DNA of 58,683 bases, taken from NCBI GenBank assembly GCA_023627715.1, contig JAMAHW010000137.1:1-58683 (forward strand), written 5' to 3'. Below are positions 44,936 through 54,982 of the stretch, piece by piece (position 1 is the first letter of the stretch; each line of letters begins with the position of its first letter). Origin of the DNA: Periconia sp. R9002 (lineage: Eukaryota; Ascomycota; Dothideomycetes; Pleosporales; Periconiaceae). Position numbers and translations under genes: made by a program. Below the pieces are notes generated by a model. The model saw nothing but the letters and a program-made list of their open reading frames with translations, had not been told where the DNA came from and ran no database searches.

Positions 44936-45922
44936 CATCCTCTTTTTCTTTTTATACTTAAAAATAGGGTAATATAGGTTATCTTACATAAACCTTAGTT
45001 CAATACCATCCTAACTATCACTTTTAAAATTTGTACTTTTAAACAAAAAGCCAGTAAGAGTCATATCTAACGGTTTGTTTAAAAATTTAGGTATTCTCAG
45101 TTTATTAAGATTTTATACCTTAATAGGTTATTTTCTTGAAAAGAAAATTAAACTTAAACTTTTTAAATATAACTTAATTAGTTATCTTTTAAGTTTAAAA
45201 ATATTATTTTGATAAATACTATTTATACACCAAACTGTATTGTAATTTATATGTATTTTCTTTAAATTAGACTGTTTACTTTATATTATGATATTATAGA
45301 CTTTTTACTATATATTATCCTATAGACTAGACTATTTACTTTAATCATAGAATATACTTTTTACTTTATATAAGCATATAATATAGTTTACTTTATATAA
45401 ACATATAGTAGATTATATAGAATATACTGTCTACTTTATATTAGTATAAGTATAGTATATAACTTTATATTAATGTATATATATATAATTATATTTATAG
45501 TTATATATAATTATTATTATTTAGTAAAGTTTATAATTATATATAATAATTATTATATATTGATGCATATAAATATTTAATAATCCATTACATAAAAATA
45601 AGTAGTGTGATCCCTTTAGTCTATAGTAACATAATCAATTATATATTGAATATATAATTAAATAGTAACGGGTAAAAATAGAAATATCTAGTTTTATCCA
45701 TTTAGTCTATAGTTACATATAGAATTTTTTTGATATAAAATATCACATATTTATACATAGGATGCTTTTAAATACAGTGTTCTATGTATATATAACAAGT
45801 ACTATACTATAACATATTAATATAATTAACATATATTTTTTATGATCTTAGTCAATAAGAAAGAATTTTTTAATAATTTCTCAATTATATTACCCTTAAT
45901 CAAAAATTAATAAGAGCTTTAA
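44936..45922. other. AT-rich spacer upstream of rps3
   Basis: No gene is recognised. The sequence includes repeated TTTACTTTATAT and TATAATTATATATAATAATT stretches. Confidence 0.55.
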
Positions 45923-47260
45923 TTGCTTGAAATATTTAAAAATAAAACAAATGTATATCAGGGGGATCCTCAAGGTAAGACCCAGCCTTATATAGTTAAT
46001 GTACTTAAGGATAACATAAAAACAATACCATTGAATAAAGAATACAAAAATATGATTTATTACCCATCATCTAAAGAATGGGTTAGTAGTGTTTATACTT
46101 ATAACAAATCTTATGTTAAAACATTAATATTTTATGATCCTACATTAAATAACCTACTTAGGTCTTATGCTAATATGATAAATGGTACTGTACACACATT
46201 TAGACGTAGACGTAATAACAAAATACGTTATTCAGGTAATAAGTTATTTATAAGTAAAGCAGAATTAAAACACACTAACAGTAAACTTGTTGTTTTAGTA
46301 TATTTATTTAATAAAAAAAGATTAACTATCCAGGGTTTATTATTAAAAGAGTTATACAACCTTTTATATAAGGTTAAATTATATTATAATAGTAAAAGTC
46401 TGAGTAATAATAATTTAAAAAATATAAATAGTAAAAAAACTAATGCTGAAAAGAAAGAAACACTTTTGGATATGTCTATAAAAGCTAATAAAAGAAAAAG
46501 TAAATATCATCATTTATTTTTTAACATCAGGGCATTTAAATTTAGTTATTTTAAAGAATTAAAAAAAAATATCTACTTTAATACAATTTATAATAAATTA
46601 AGTAATATATCAGAAAAAAATACATTAGATACAAATAGTATTCCATATGCTGACAATTTAAAAAACATTTTAAAAGAAAATACACTGTTAGATACTAGTA
46701 TTGATTTAAATTATAACACAGTAAATTTTAATACTTCAAGATTAACCCTGGAAAATTTAGGTATACTTAAATTATTACAAAAAATATACAGAAAGAAAAT
46801 TGAAGTTAGGGTAGTAGATTTAAAATCTATACATTTAAATAGTGATATATTTTCTTCTGCGGTTGCTTTAAAATTAAGAGATAGACATAATAAAGCGGTA
46901 ACAGTTTTAAGAAAAGCCATTATACATATGGTAAAAATACCGTATCTACATACACTTATTACATTTGACGCTAATAAACCTTTCATGACTAAAACCAATG
47001 TTTTAAATACAATAAGCCAACAAGTGGTAAGTGGTGTAAGGTTTGAAGCATCTGGTAGATTAACAAAACGTTTAACCGCCATGAGGGCTGTATTTAAATA
47101 CAGATATGTAGGTACCTTAAAAAACATACGTACTTCTTTTATTAGAAAACCATCTACTATATTAAGAGGTGTTCTTAAATCAAATGGACAATATACTCTT
47201 ATAAATTCTAAAACTCGTAATGGGACTTTTGGACTAAAAGGTTGAGTAAGTAGTCATTAA
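45923..47260 (+). CDS. rps3: ribosomal protein S3 (free-standing)
   Basis: This is a small-subunit mitoribosome protein of the fungal Rps3/Var1 type. The N-terminal block KNKTNVYQGDPQGKTQPYIV with KEYKNMIYYPSSKEW is typical of Pezizomycotina Rps3. The central part is Lys/Asn-rich and variable, and the C-terminal block SQQVVSGVRFEASGRLTKR and FKYRYVGTLKNIRTSF is the conserved RNA-binding end. The frame is 445 codons, with one TGA near the end, from TTG (45923, directly after an in-frame TAA) to TAA. No ATG precedes the conserved region, so the start is a non-ATG codon. In many relatives rps3 lies in an rnl intron; here it does not. Confidence 0.9.
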
Positions 47261-47387
47261 AAAGTTGAATAAGAGCCCATTAATGAATTATATAAATATT
47301 GGATTTTATAATACATGAATAATACAACCATGGTACAGTCTCATGTATATTATAGATAATATTAATCACCCATCCGTTACCCCCCCC

Positions 47388-47976
47388 CCTTTTTTACTTT
47401 TCTACTTTTATTTAGCTGTAATTTTTATTATTTTTCAAACTATTATTATAAACTATCGAATTAGTAACTTGTTCTAAACCTACTCTACTTTAACTTTTAT
47501 TTGCTTTTCAAGCCTAATCTTATAAACTATTTAACTCGAGATTTGTTATTAATCTCTTTTAGTGTGGAGTGTAGATTTGATTTATTTTTCAAACCTAAAT
47601 CTATTATACAGTATGTTTTTTCATTTTTACCCCCTTCCCCTAAACCTATAAACTATTTAATAGGGTATTGTTTATTAACCTGGTTTAGTGTATTATTTAT
47701 TAACCTGGTTTAGTGTATATTTTATTAACCTATTATAGTGTATATTTTATTAACCTATTATAGTGTAGCTTTGATTAATTTTTAGATTAATCTTGTAGAG
47801 TGGGAGTAGGTGAGAGTGAGTGAGTGAATATGTCAATTTATACTAAATCTATTTCGATTTTTATTACTTTTTTATATATATTAGATACCATTAGATATAA
47901 TTAGATTAATATATAGTGTAATAAATTATAGATATATAATAAAGATAGTCATGAAGGAGGTAAAATTTTTTTTTTT
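47388..47976. repeat. inverted copy of the nad6 5' flank (arm 2)
   Basis: From the C-run CCCCCCCCCC at about 47388 to the ATG at 47977 the sequence is the reverse complement of 29243-28829, with an extra AT-rich repeat insertion at about 47600-47770 (TTAACCTATTATAGTGTA units). It places the nad6 leader and start in front of orf275. Confidence 0.9.
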
Positions 47977-48804
47977 ATGTTATATACACTTTTTAAATAT
48001 TCAATTAATGGGCCCTATATTTTCAACGTACTTAAGGATATAATAAAAACAACATTTATGAATCCTTTACATGCTCGTCCTCATGAATTTAATAATATAC
48101 CTCTACAATCTGGGGTTTGGGATAAAAAAACAATGCAAGAACTTGTTTTAGAAAAAGAAAAGTTAACTAATAATTATAGAAGTGCCTTACAAGAGTTTGT
48201 TACATCTAGAGATGAATTAGAGCATATTAAAAAAGTTAAACGTTTAGAAGAGATCATTTCTGACAAATCTAAGAATAAAGAGATGAAAGAAATAATGGAT
48301 TTTTATGATTCATATTTTGACGAAGAAAGTGGAAACACTAGACAAGAAGGAATTAATCAATTGAAAGATTATTTGGATGCAGAATTAAATACACGCTCTA
48401 ATAATCTTAATAAGTTAAAACAAGAAATTAATGAATTGAATAAAGAAATAAACAATAAAAAGGAAACAGGAGAATCTGCAAAAAAAGGTGCTGAAAAAGC
48501 AACTGAAGAGAATAAAAATATATTTATTCCAATCATTCCTATCATTCCAACCAATATTGCTCTTATTTTTAGGGTGTTATTGGCAATATTTTCTTTTTCT
48601 ATTTATTTAGATTTTATTGACTTTAATATAATTTATTTAATTTTTAATATGCCTGAAATTGTAATTCCTACAATCATAACCAGTGTTTTCTTTTTTTTTT
48701 GAGAATCTTACAGACTTTATAGTAAAGTTAAAAAATACAATATGATTCTTAAATCAATATATATGTTTTGTAAAAAAAATATAATTTTTCTATGAAAAAA
48801 ATAA
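47977..48804 (+). CDS. orf275: patchwork ORF starting with nad6, rps3 and cox1 pieces
   Basis: The 275-aa frame opens with the nad6 start (MLYTLFKYSINGP; Nad6 has MLYTLFEYSFNG). It passes into an rps3-like stretch (YIFNVLKDIIKT versus YIVNVLKDNIKT) and then a segment like the Cox1 end (RPHEFNNIPLQS versus KPHAFTSLPLQS). The rest, from about residue 45, is orphan: a long charged, probably coiled-coil region (residues about 55-165, for example LNKLKQEINELNKEI), a Lys-rich patch and two hydrophobic segments near the C-terminus. One TGA Trp occurs near the end before TAA. The captured nad6 leader could give it expression signals. An R2 element follows 57 nt after the stop. Confidence 0.72.
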
Positions 48805-48860
48805 CTTATTTCCATAAATTTTATAAATATATAAATTAAAGATATATGTCTTTTTTTTTT

Positions 48861-49018
48861 ATTTAACCTAACCCATTCTTAATACTTTTTCTAGCTAAGT
48901 AAAATCTAGTTAGTATAAAAGTTAACATGTGTAAAATTAACTTTTTATAACATATCGCAAACAATTTTTGGTTTGTAAATAACAGAGAAGACTACTTTAT
49001 ATAAGTGGGTAAAGCTGT
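48861..49018 (+). repeat. R2 copy 2: 158-nt element 3' of orf275
   Basis: It is identical over the 158 nt to copy 3 on the opposite strand (54736-54893), and the identity extends into both flanks (GATATATGTC before, AAAAAAGTAAAAA after) for about 190 bp in all. Hairpin layout as in copy 1. Confidence 0.9.
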
Positions 49019-49371
49019 AAAAAAAAAATAAAAAAGTAAAAAAGATATTTTTTATATAAAGATATAAATAATAATTATTGTATTGTTTAAGTTTAATAAT
49101 GCGGCAATAATTGACATACTCTCTATTAAAAAAAGTGAATTACGTAACTTTATAACTAAAGTAGAATAGGAGATACGTACTATTATTATACAAGTATAAA
49201 GGTATTATAAAGATAATTTTAGATATCCCGAATATTTTTCCGTTTCTTTTTATTGTAAACAAATATACATTTGTTTAAAAATTTCTATCTAGTGTAGATA
49301 GATTAAATATTTAATTAAAAATAAACGATAATTAACTGTTAAATTTAAAATAATTTTATATAAAATTTAAA

Positions 49372-50487
49372 ATGATATTTACTACTACAATTATGTCCAT
49401 ATTGGAAGTATTAGCCGTAACTGTTCCTGTATTATTAACAGTAGCCTTTATTACAATAGCTGAAAGAAAAACTATGGCTAGTATGCAAAGAAGAGTAGGT
49501 CCTAACGCAGTAGGGTGATATGGTTTACTTCAAGCTTTTGCAGATGCTCTTAAACTGCTATTAAAAGAATATGTTTCTCCTACACAAGCCAACATAGCAT
49601 TATTTTTTATAGGGCCTATTGTAACCTTAATTTTTGCTTTATTAGGTTATGCTGTAATTCCTTATGGTCCTGGTTTAGTAATATTAGATTATAACATTGG
49701 TATTTTATATTTACTAGCTATGTCTTCATTAGCTACATACGGTATATTATTAGCAGGATGGTCCGCAAATTCTAAATATGCTTTTTTAGGGTCATTAAGA
49801 AGTACAGCTCAATTAATAAGTTATGAATTAATTTTAAGTTCAGCTATATTACTAGTTGTTTTATTAGCAGGTAGTTTAGATATTACTGTAATCATAGAAT
49901 CTCAAAGAGCTATATGGTATATAATACCTTTATTTCCTGTTTTTATTATATTCTTTATAGGGTCAATAGCAGAAACAAATAGAGCTCCATTTGATTTAGC
50001 AGAGGCTGAATCAGAATTAGTTAGTGGTTTTATGACAGAACACTCTGCAGTAATATTTGTCTTTTTTTTCCTAGCCGAGTACGCTAGTATTATTCTTATT
50101 TGTATTTTAAATAGTATATTATTTTTAGGTGGTTATCTTTTAGACTTTAACCTTATTATATATCCATATCTGTTTATTTTGCCAAATATAGCAGGTGAAA
50201 GTTACATGTATCTAACGGATAATGAATCTAATTTCAATGTTATTGACTTTGATAATTATAGTACAGCAATAGGAACAATAATAAGCGGATTAGTAATAGG
50301 ATTTAAATCATGTATAATGATCTTTGTGTTTATATGAGTAAGAGCCTCATTTCCTCGTATTCGTTACGATCAACTTATGTCTTATTGTTGAACTGTTTTA
50401 TTACCTATAGTTGTAGCATTTATTATACTACTTCCTTGTGTTTTATATAGTTTCGATATTATTCCTTGTAATATACCTGTATTATAA
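49372..50487 (+). CDS. nad1: NADH dehydrogenase subunit 1
   Basis: This quinone-site membrane subunit of complex I is 371 aa, intronless, from ATG to TAA. Diagnostic stretches: [31 protein letters not shown] ([20 protein letters not shown]), [20 protein letters not shown] and [18 protein letters not shown] encodes several Trp residues. A 23-bp repeat begins within its last codons. The gene is bracketed by the inverted R2 copies 2 and 3. Confidence 0.97.
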
Positions 50488-50535
50488 GTAATAATATACC
50501 TGTATTATAAGTAATAATATACCTGTATTATAAGG
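50470..50535. repeat. 23-bp tandem repeat at the nad1 stop
   Basis: Three copies of AATATACCTGTATTATAAGT plus AAT. The first copy supplies the last four codons (NIPVL) and the stop of nad1, so the array grew from the gene end outward. A separate 42-bp unit is duplicated at 50677-50770. Confidence 0.9.
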
Positions 50536-50914
50536 TTAACTATATTTTATAATGTATAATTATAATATTTACCCTTTTACTTTACCTACGTTTCCGACAT
50601 CAAATTTATTCTTTAGTTTTTTGGGATTATATTATATTCGCAATAGGGAATCCCCTTAATAAATAAGCTTAATAAGTTAATAAACTATAATAATGATTTA
50701 AGAAACATGGTTAAGTTGTTAATAAACTATAATAATGATTTAAGAAACATGGTTAAGTTGTTAATAAACAACTTTGGGAAAAGGTTAATAATATAAGCAA
50801 ATGTATTATTAACTAAAGCTCTAAATAAATTTGTAAGATAAAGTACTATACATTATAATAAATAGAGCCCTATATACTTTTATATTGTTAAATTATAATT
50901 AACCCGCTATCTTA

Positions 50915-51097
50915 TTAACTCCTTGTTATCAACTAGTGAATCCCATATCTTATTTTTTACTAAAAACCTTATGGAAAGTTGTATTTAGATATTTAATATA
51001 AAATTATACTATTATTAATATAGTATACATTTAAATTAGTCTATATCAACAAGGGAGAAGGACTGAATAAATTAAGCATAGCAGTATAAAGCCCACC
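50915..51097 (+). repeat. R1-D: structured element 3' of nad1
   Basis: TTAACTCC, a hairpin (TTGTT/AACTAG type), TGAATCCC, a hairpin CCATA...TATGG, AAAGTTGT, a long AT stem region, ATCAACAAGGGAGAAG, a hairpin GACTG/CAGT, ATAAAGCCCACC. A short partial copy (CCGTAACTTAAGTTACGG, then GTTGTA/TACAAC) lies just downstream at 51134-51182. Confidence 0.8.
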
Positions 51098-51194
51098 TAA
51101 AAAAATAATTATTCTTGTTATAATAAACTCTAATTAATTCCGTAACTTAAGTTACGGAATGTTGTATTTATTTTACAACATATTACCCTATATA

Positions 51195-51500
51195 TTTAAG
51201 GTTAGACTCCTTTATATACCTTAATTTAGTAGAGTATTTATTTTAAACAAAAAATTTTTTTTTATACTACATCTTTAATTTTTTTTACTATATATGTGGA
51301 CTTTTCTAAAACTAATGTTTTATATTGTATAATAGGTTTTTGGTGTTGTGATATTAACTTATTTCACAATTATTAATTTGTAAAATTAACATAAGTTAAT
51401 AAATTAATAATTTAAAAAACACTATCTAACATTCTAATCTAATGATCTTCCCCTGTCTACAACAATGTGAGAACACAAACAAGAATACTATTTTACCTAA
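51195..51500 (+). repeat. second copy of trnC 3' half and cox1 leader
   Basis: This matches 40459-40760 for about 300 bp. It places the cox1 leader in front of orf220. In this copy the codon corresponding to the cox1 TTG is ATG. Confidence 0.93.
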
Positions 51501-52104
51501 AAAAGGTAAATACATACTTAATACTTTTTCAGGCTTTTTGTCATATCTATTATGTCTTCTGTTTATTGTTTTAATTATAGTATTACCAGATATATGTTCT
51601 CAAAAACTATCTATCGATTTTGATACATACTATTTTTACTACATTGCTTTTTTATTTATAAGTAAAAAATTTTTCTTGCCCTTATTTTCTTACAATAGTT
51701 TCAATATTTCCCCTCATATTTTTACAAATAAAGCCTTGCATTCTGATATGAATATATTAGAAATTGTTACACAAATAAATACAATGTTGCCCCAATTTGC
51801 TAATTTTATAAACCAATTTAATAATACTATTATTGAATCAGGAGTAAATGTGGTTACAGATTCAACGGGTAACATGAGTATAGATGTACCTAATAATATG
51901 GGAGAAGAAGTAGCAAATAAAATTAGTACTAAAATAGGTGTTTTAGATCGTTTAATAACAACACGTAGTCAAGAATTAAATGATTTGCTCCAAAAAGGTA
52001 TGTTATTAGAGGAGAAACTTAAGATGGAAAATTCTAACTATGTGTCACAATTAGCGGATAAAGCCCAAGAAATTAGAAGATTAAATGGATTATACAAACA
52101 TTAA
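51442..52104 (+). CDS. orf220: orphan protein on a captured cox1 leader
   Basis: The 220-aa frame begins MIFPCLQQCENTNKNTIL, the counterpart of the cox1 N-terminus (LISPYRQQSENTTKNTIL). After about residue 20 the sequence is unrelated to Cox1: two hydrophobic segments (about 28-50 and 60-85), then a hydrophilic half predicted to be helical or coiled-coil (EEVANKISTKIGVLDRLITT to EIRRLNGLYKH). A degenerate cox1 fragment follows at 52160. So a duplicated cox1 locus has had its middle replaced by an orphan sequence. It has no TGA codon. Function unknown. Confidence 0.72.
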   Translation: MIFPCLQQCENTNKNTILPKKGKYILNTFSGFLSYLLCLLFIVLIIVLPDICSQKLSIDFDTYYFYYIAFLFISKKFFLPLFSYNSFNISPHIFTNKALHSDMNILEIVTQINTMLPQFANFINQFNNTIIESGVNVVTDSTGNMSIDVPNNMGEEVANKISTKIGVLDRLITTRSQELNDLLQKGMLLEEKLKMENSNYVSQLADKAQEIRRLNGLYKH

Positions 52105-52159
52105 TGTTATTTTAACGAAAGGGATTATTTATCTTTATAATTGGAGTGTTATCTAGTGT

Positions 52160-52378
52160 AGTTCTTACGAAGACTTAACTTGATATTGCATTTCACCATT
52201 TTTATTAGGTTGTTGCTCATTTCCACTACGTATTAAGTATGGGACCTGTATTTGCCCTTTCTAGCGTATGGTGTTTCTGAATACCAAAAATATTATGATT
52301 AGATTATATTTTATTATATTCTAAAGCTCATTTCTGAGTGTTATTCTCAGGTGTTAATTTAACATTTTTCCCTCCATT
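52160..52378 (+). pseudogene. degenerate cox1 fragment after orf220
   Basis: About 210 bp matching cox1 41870-42085, including GTTGCTCATTTCCACTACGT, ATTCTAAAGCTCATTTCTGA and GGTGTTAATTTAACATTTTT. Substitutions and small indels have destroyed the frame. Confidence 0.92.
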
Positions 52379-52460
52379 TTTCACTCCATTTTGTATTATT
52401 ACGATAGCAATTATAAACTACAGATACCTGTAGTTATTTTTTTATACTATTGGATTATAG

Positions 52461-52634
52461 TTAACTTCTTAACTAAAAAGTTAGGGAATCCCATATATAT
52501 ATTATATATGGAAAGTTGTAATTAGAAATTATAGGTATTTCATCTTATAAAAGTTATATATACTTTAAATATCTCGAACAACATGGGAGAAGAGTAGCTT
52601 TGTGTATAAAACAACAAACTATTAAAGCCCATCC
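52461..52634 (+). repeat. R1-E: structured element 3' of orf220
   Basis: TTAACTT, a hairpin CTTAACT/AGTTAGG, GAATCCC, a hairpin CCATATATA/TATATATGG, AAAGTTGT, a variable AT stem, ACAACATGGGAGAAG, a hairpin (GTAG/CTAT), TTAAAGCCCATCC. Confidence 0.8.
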
Positions 52635-53040
52635 TAAAAAATAATATATTTCTTTATATATATTTTAACCCTTACCATATATCTTTAATATATTCTATAT
52701 ATAGATAAGTTAAAAGTTAAAAATACTAAAATTTTACTTATTATAAACTGTATTTATGTAAAATATTCTTTATTAATAATGTTGTTCATTGTTATTAGAG
52801 TAAAAAAGCATATGAATTATTTAGAGTATTACTTTTTTCTTATGTTTATGTATATAATTAGGTAGTAAAACATAAGATACATGTTAAAAATAAAAGTAAA
52901 GAGGTTTTAAAGTTAGAATATGAATAATTTCGTAATATAGTTAATATACAGACCTAGTTATGTTTTATGTAAGAATAAAGCCTTTATAATAAAAGTAATA
53001 TTTAAAAGTGAATTATTTAATACCAACAATTTAACGGTAT
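52635..53040. other. AT-rich spacer
   Basis: No gene, repeat or structure was recognised. Confidence 0.5.
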
Positions 53041-54480
53041 AAAATGTATCTTTATAATACACAAAAAGAAAGGAATAAACGTTTAAAATATTTTCATATT
53101 ACTCAATCAAATACAAATTTTATGGATAGTGTACAATAAAATACCTCTAATCATATTTATATTACCATAGATAATTTTATAGGTGAATATTTTAAATATG
53201 AGATTATTCATAATAAGATTCCAAAATTAATTGATAAAGGACAACCTGATAAAAGTAATTATCTTAATATGTTTAAATTTGATCCAAAATACATAAGATA
53301 AATTTTTTATATAAAAATAAAGGCATTGTATTTTACAAGTAATAAATAGTTTAAATTAGATCTAGAAGATATAAATAAGTTTTATAGAAAAATAAAGGCA
53401 TTGTATTTTACAAAAAATAAAGAGGTAACTAAGATTATAATAGTTACTCCAATAGGCTTGGAAAACTATATTTAAATTTGTACTGTCAATCCTTATGTTA
53501 TTAATAGCGATGATTTTGTTAATAATTATTTTCATTACTTAAATATTTATTTTAATATTACTAATATAATTAACTAAGAAGGGAAAATAAAAAACAGATT
53601 TTATAAATAAATTGGAATTTATATCTAAAAAAATTAAAGGGTTTATTTTTTAATAAAATAAAAATTTTATATTACAACAGCTATGCTACTTGCACTAGGA
53701 TAGGTAGTCTACAGGTAACATTATAAAAACATCCTTAGATTATTATTTCAAATTTTAAATTTATTACTAACGATGATTTCTTTGCTAATTTATTTAATTT
53801 TTTTAGTGTTCACGTGAAGATTTGTAAATTAATGGAATAAGGAGAAGTAACTAAAGATGTTATTAGTGAATAGGAAATTAGACCAGAGAGCCTAAGAAAG
53901 GAATTCTATAATAGAATTAAAGCTTTAGGGTTAATAAATAATAAAAGGGGTCTATAATTAAAAAGAGAAGATTTTTTGAAAACACTGTTTAACTATTATA
54001 CTACTATTACTACTAGCAAAGGTTATGGTAATAATCATTTTTATTATCATAATATATATAGTAATATAACAAAATTGATTAATTATAATAAATATGGTTA
54101 AATATAACAAATATAGTTAAATACAACAAATAGTATTAAATATAACAAAAATATATTAAATATAACAAACATAGTTAAATATAACAAAGCTAAATTAACC
54201 TTATGGATAACTTTAAACTATAACTTATACCATAAGGCTTAAGAAGCCCTTTTTATCAAAAAGTTTAATATTTAACTTTATAAGCAGGTAATATAACTAA
54301 AAAGGTTACTTTTAATAGTATAATTATATTGAATTTACCCCTTATTAAACCTAATAGTATTAAAAAAGATGATTTTTATGTTAGTTATATTGATTATTTT
54401 AGTGTGTTTACATCAAGATTTATAAACTAATTGAACGAGGTTAATATTAAAGTAAAATAGCTCCAATTCCTATAGTATTA
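53041..54480 (+). pseudogene. eroded repetitive ORF
   Basis: Broken reading frames on the plus strand share a recurrent module: YVINSDDFVNNYFHYLNIYF, FKFITNDDFFANLFNFFSVH and SIKKDDFYVSYIDYFSVFTS, each followed by I-x-x-[LI]-[IM]-N/E and a stop. Other pieces include NHIYITIDNFIGEYFKYEII and a duplicated FYRKIKALYFT. It appears to be a former multi-module hydrophilic protein, now full of TAA/TAG codons. No family is recognised. Confidence 0.5.
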
Positions 54481-54735
54481 ATATACCTTTATTGGAAATA
54501 ATAGATCTAATATACCCTATTATTATATTAATCAAAAAACATAATTAATTAATGTATTAATAGTGTATATACGGGCATGTTTAATAAAACTAAAATAACA
54601 CTCAAAATTATAAAATTTAAAACACAACTAGTTTACCATAAATTTATTACTTTTTAATTAGGTATTAAGGAATCAAATATTTAAACAATACAAATATTTA
54701 TATCGTTTATAACTTTTTACTTTTTTATTTTTTTT

Positions 54736-54893
54736 ACAGCTTTACCCACTTATATAAAGTAGTCTTCTCTGTTATTTACAAACCAAAAATTGTTTGCGAT
54801 ATGTTATAAAAAGTTAATTTTACACATGTTAACTTTTATACTAACTAGATTTTACTTAGCTAGAAAAAGTATTAAGAATGGGTTAGGTTAAAT
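54736..54893 (-). repeat. R2 copy 3: 158-nt element 3' of nad5
   Basis: It is the reverse complement of copy 2 with no difference over 158 nt, and begins 90 nt after the nad5 stop codon in the sense direction. Flanking identity raises the inverted repeat to about 190 bp. Confidence 0.9.
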
Positions 54894-54982
54894 AAAAAAA
54901 AGACATATATCTTTAATGTAAGTTAACCTTATAATAAAAATAAAAAAAAAAAGAAAATATATTTTCTTTTTTTACATTTCAT

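Noticed and set aside
48861..49018. R2 as a hairpin ribozyme because of ACAGAGAAG
   Set aside because: The ribozyme-strand similarity to the hairpin ribozyme's first helix is real but short. The required GUC substrate site and loop B sequences are absent.
44758..52634. R1 as a known ribozyme or RNase P RNA
   Set aside because: I compared the order of conserved blocks with hammerhead, HDV-like, twister, pistol, Varkud and RNase P cores from memory; none fits (no CUGAUGA, no P4 signature). A covariance search is still needed.
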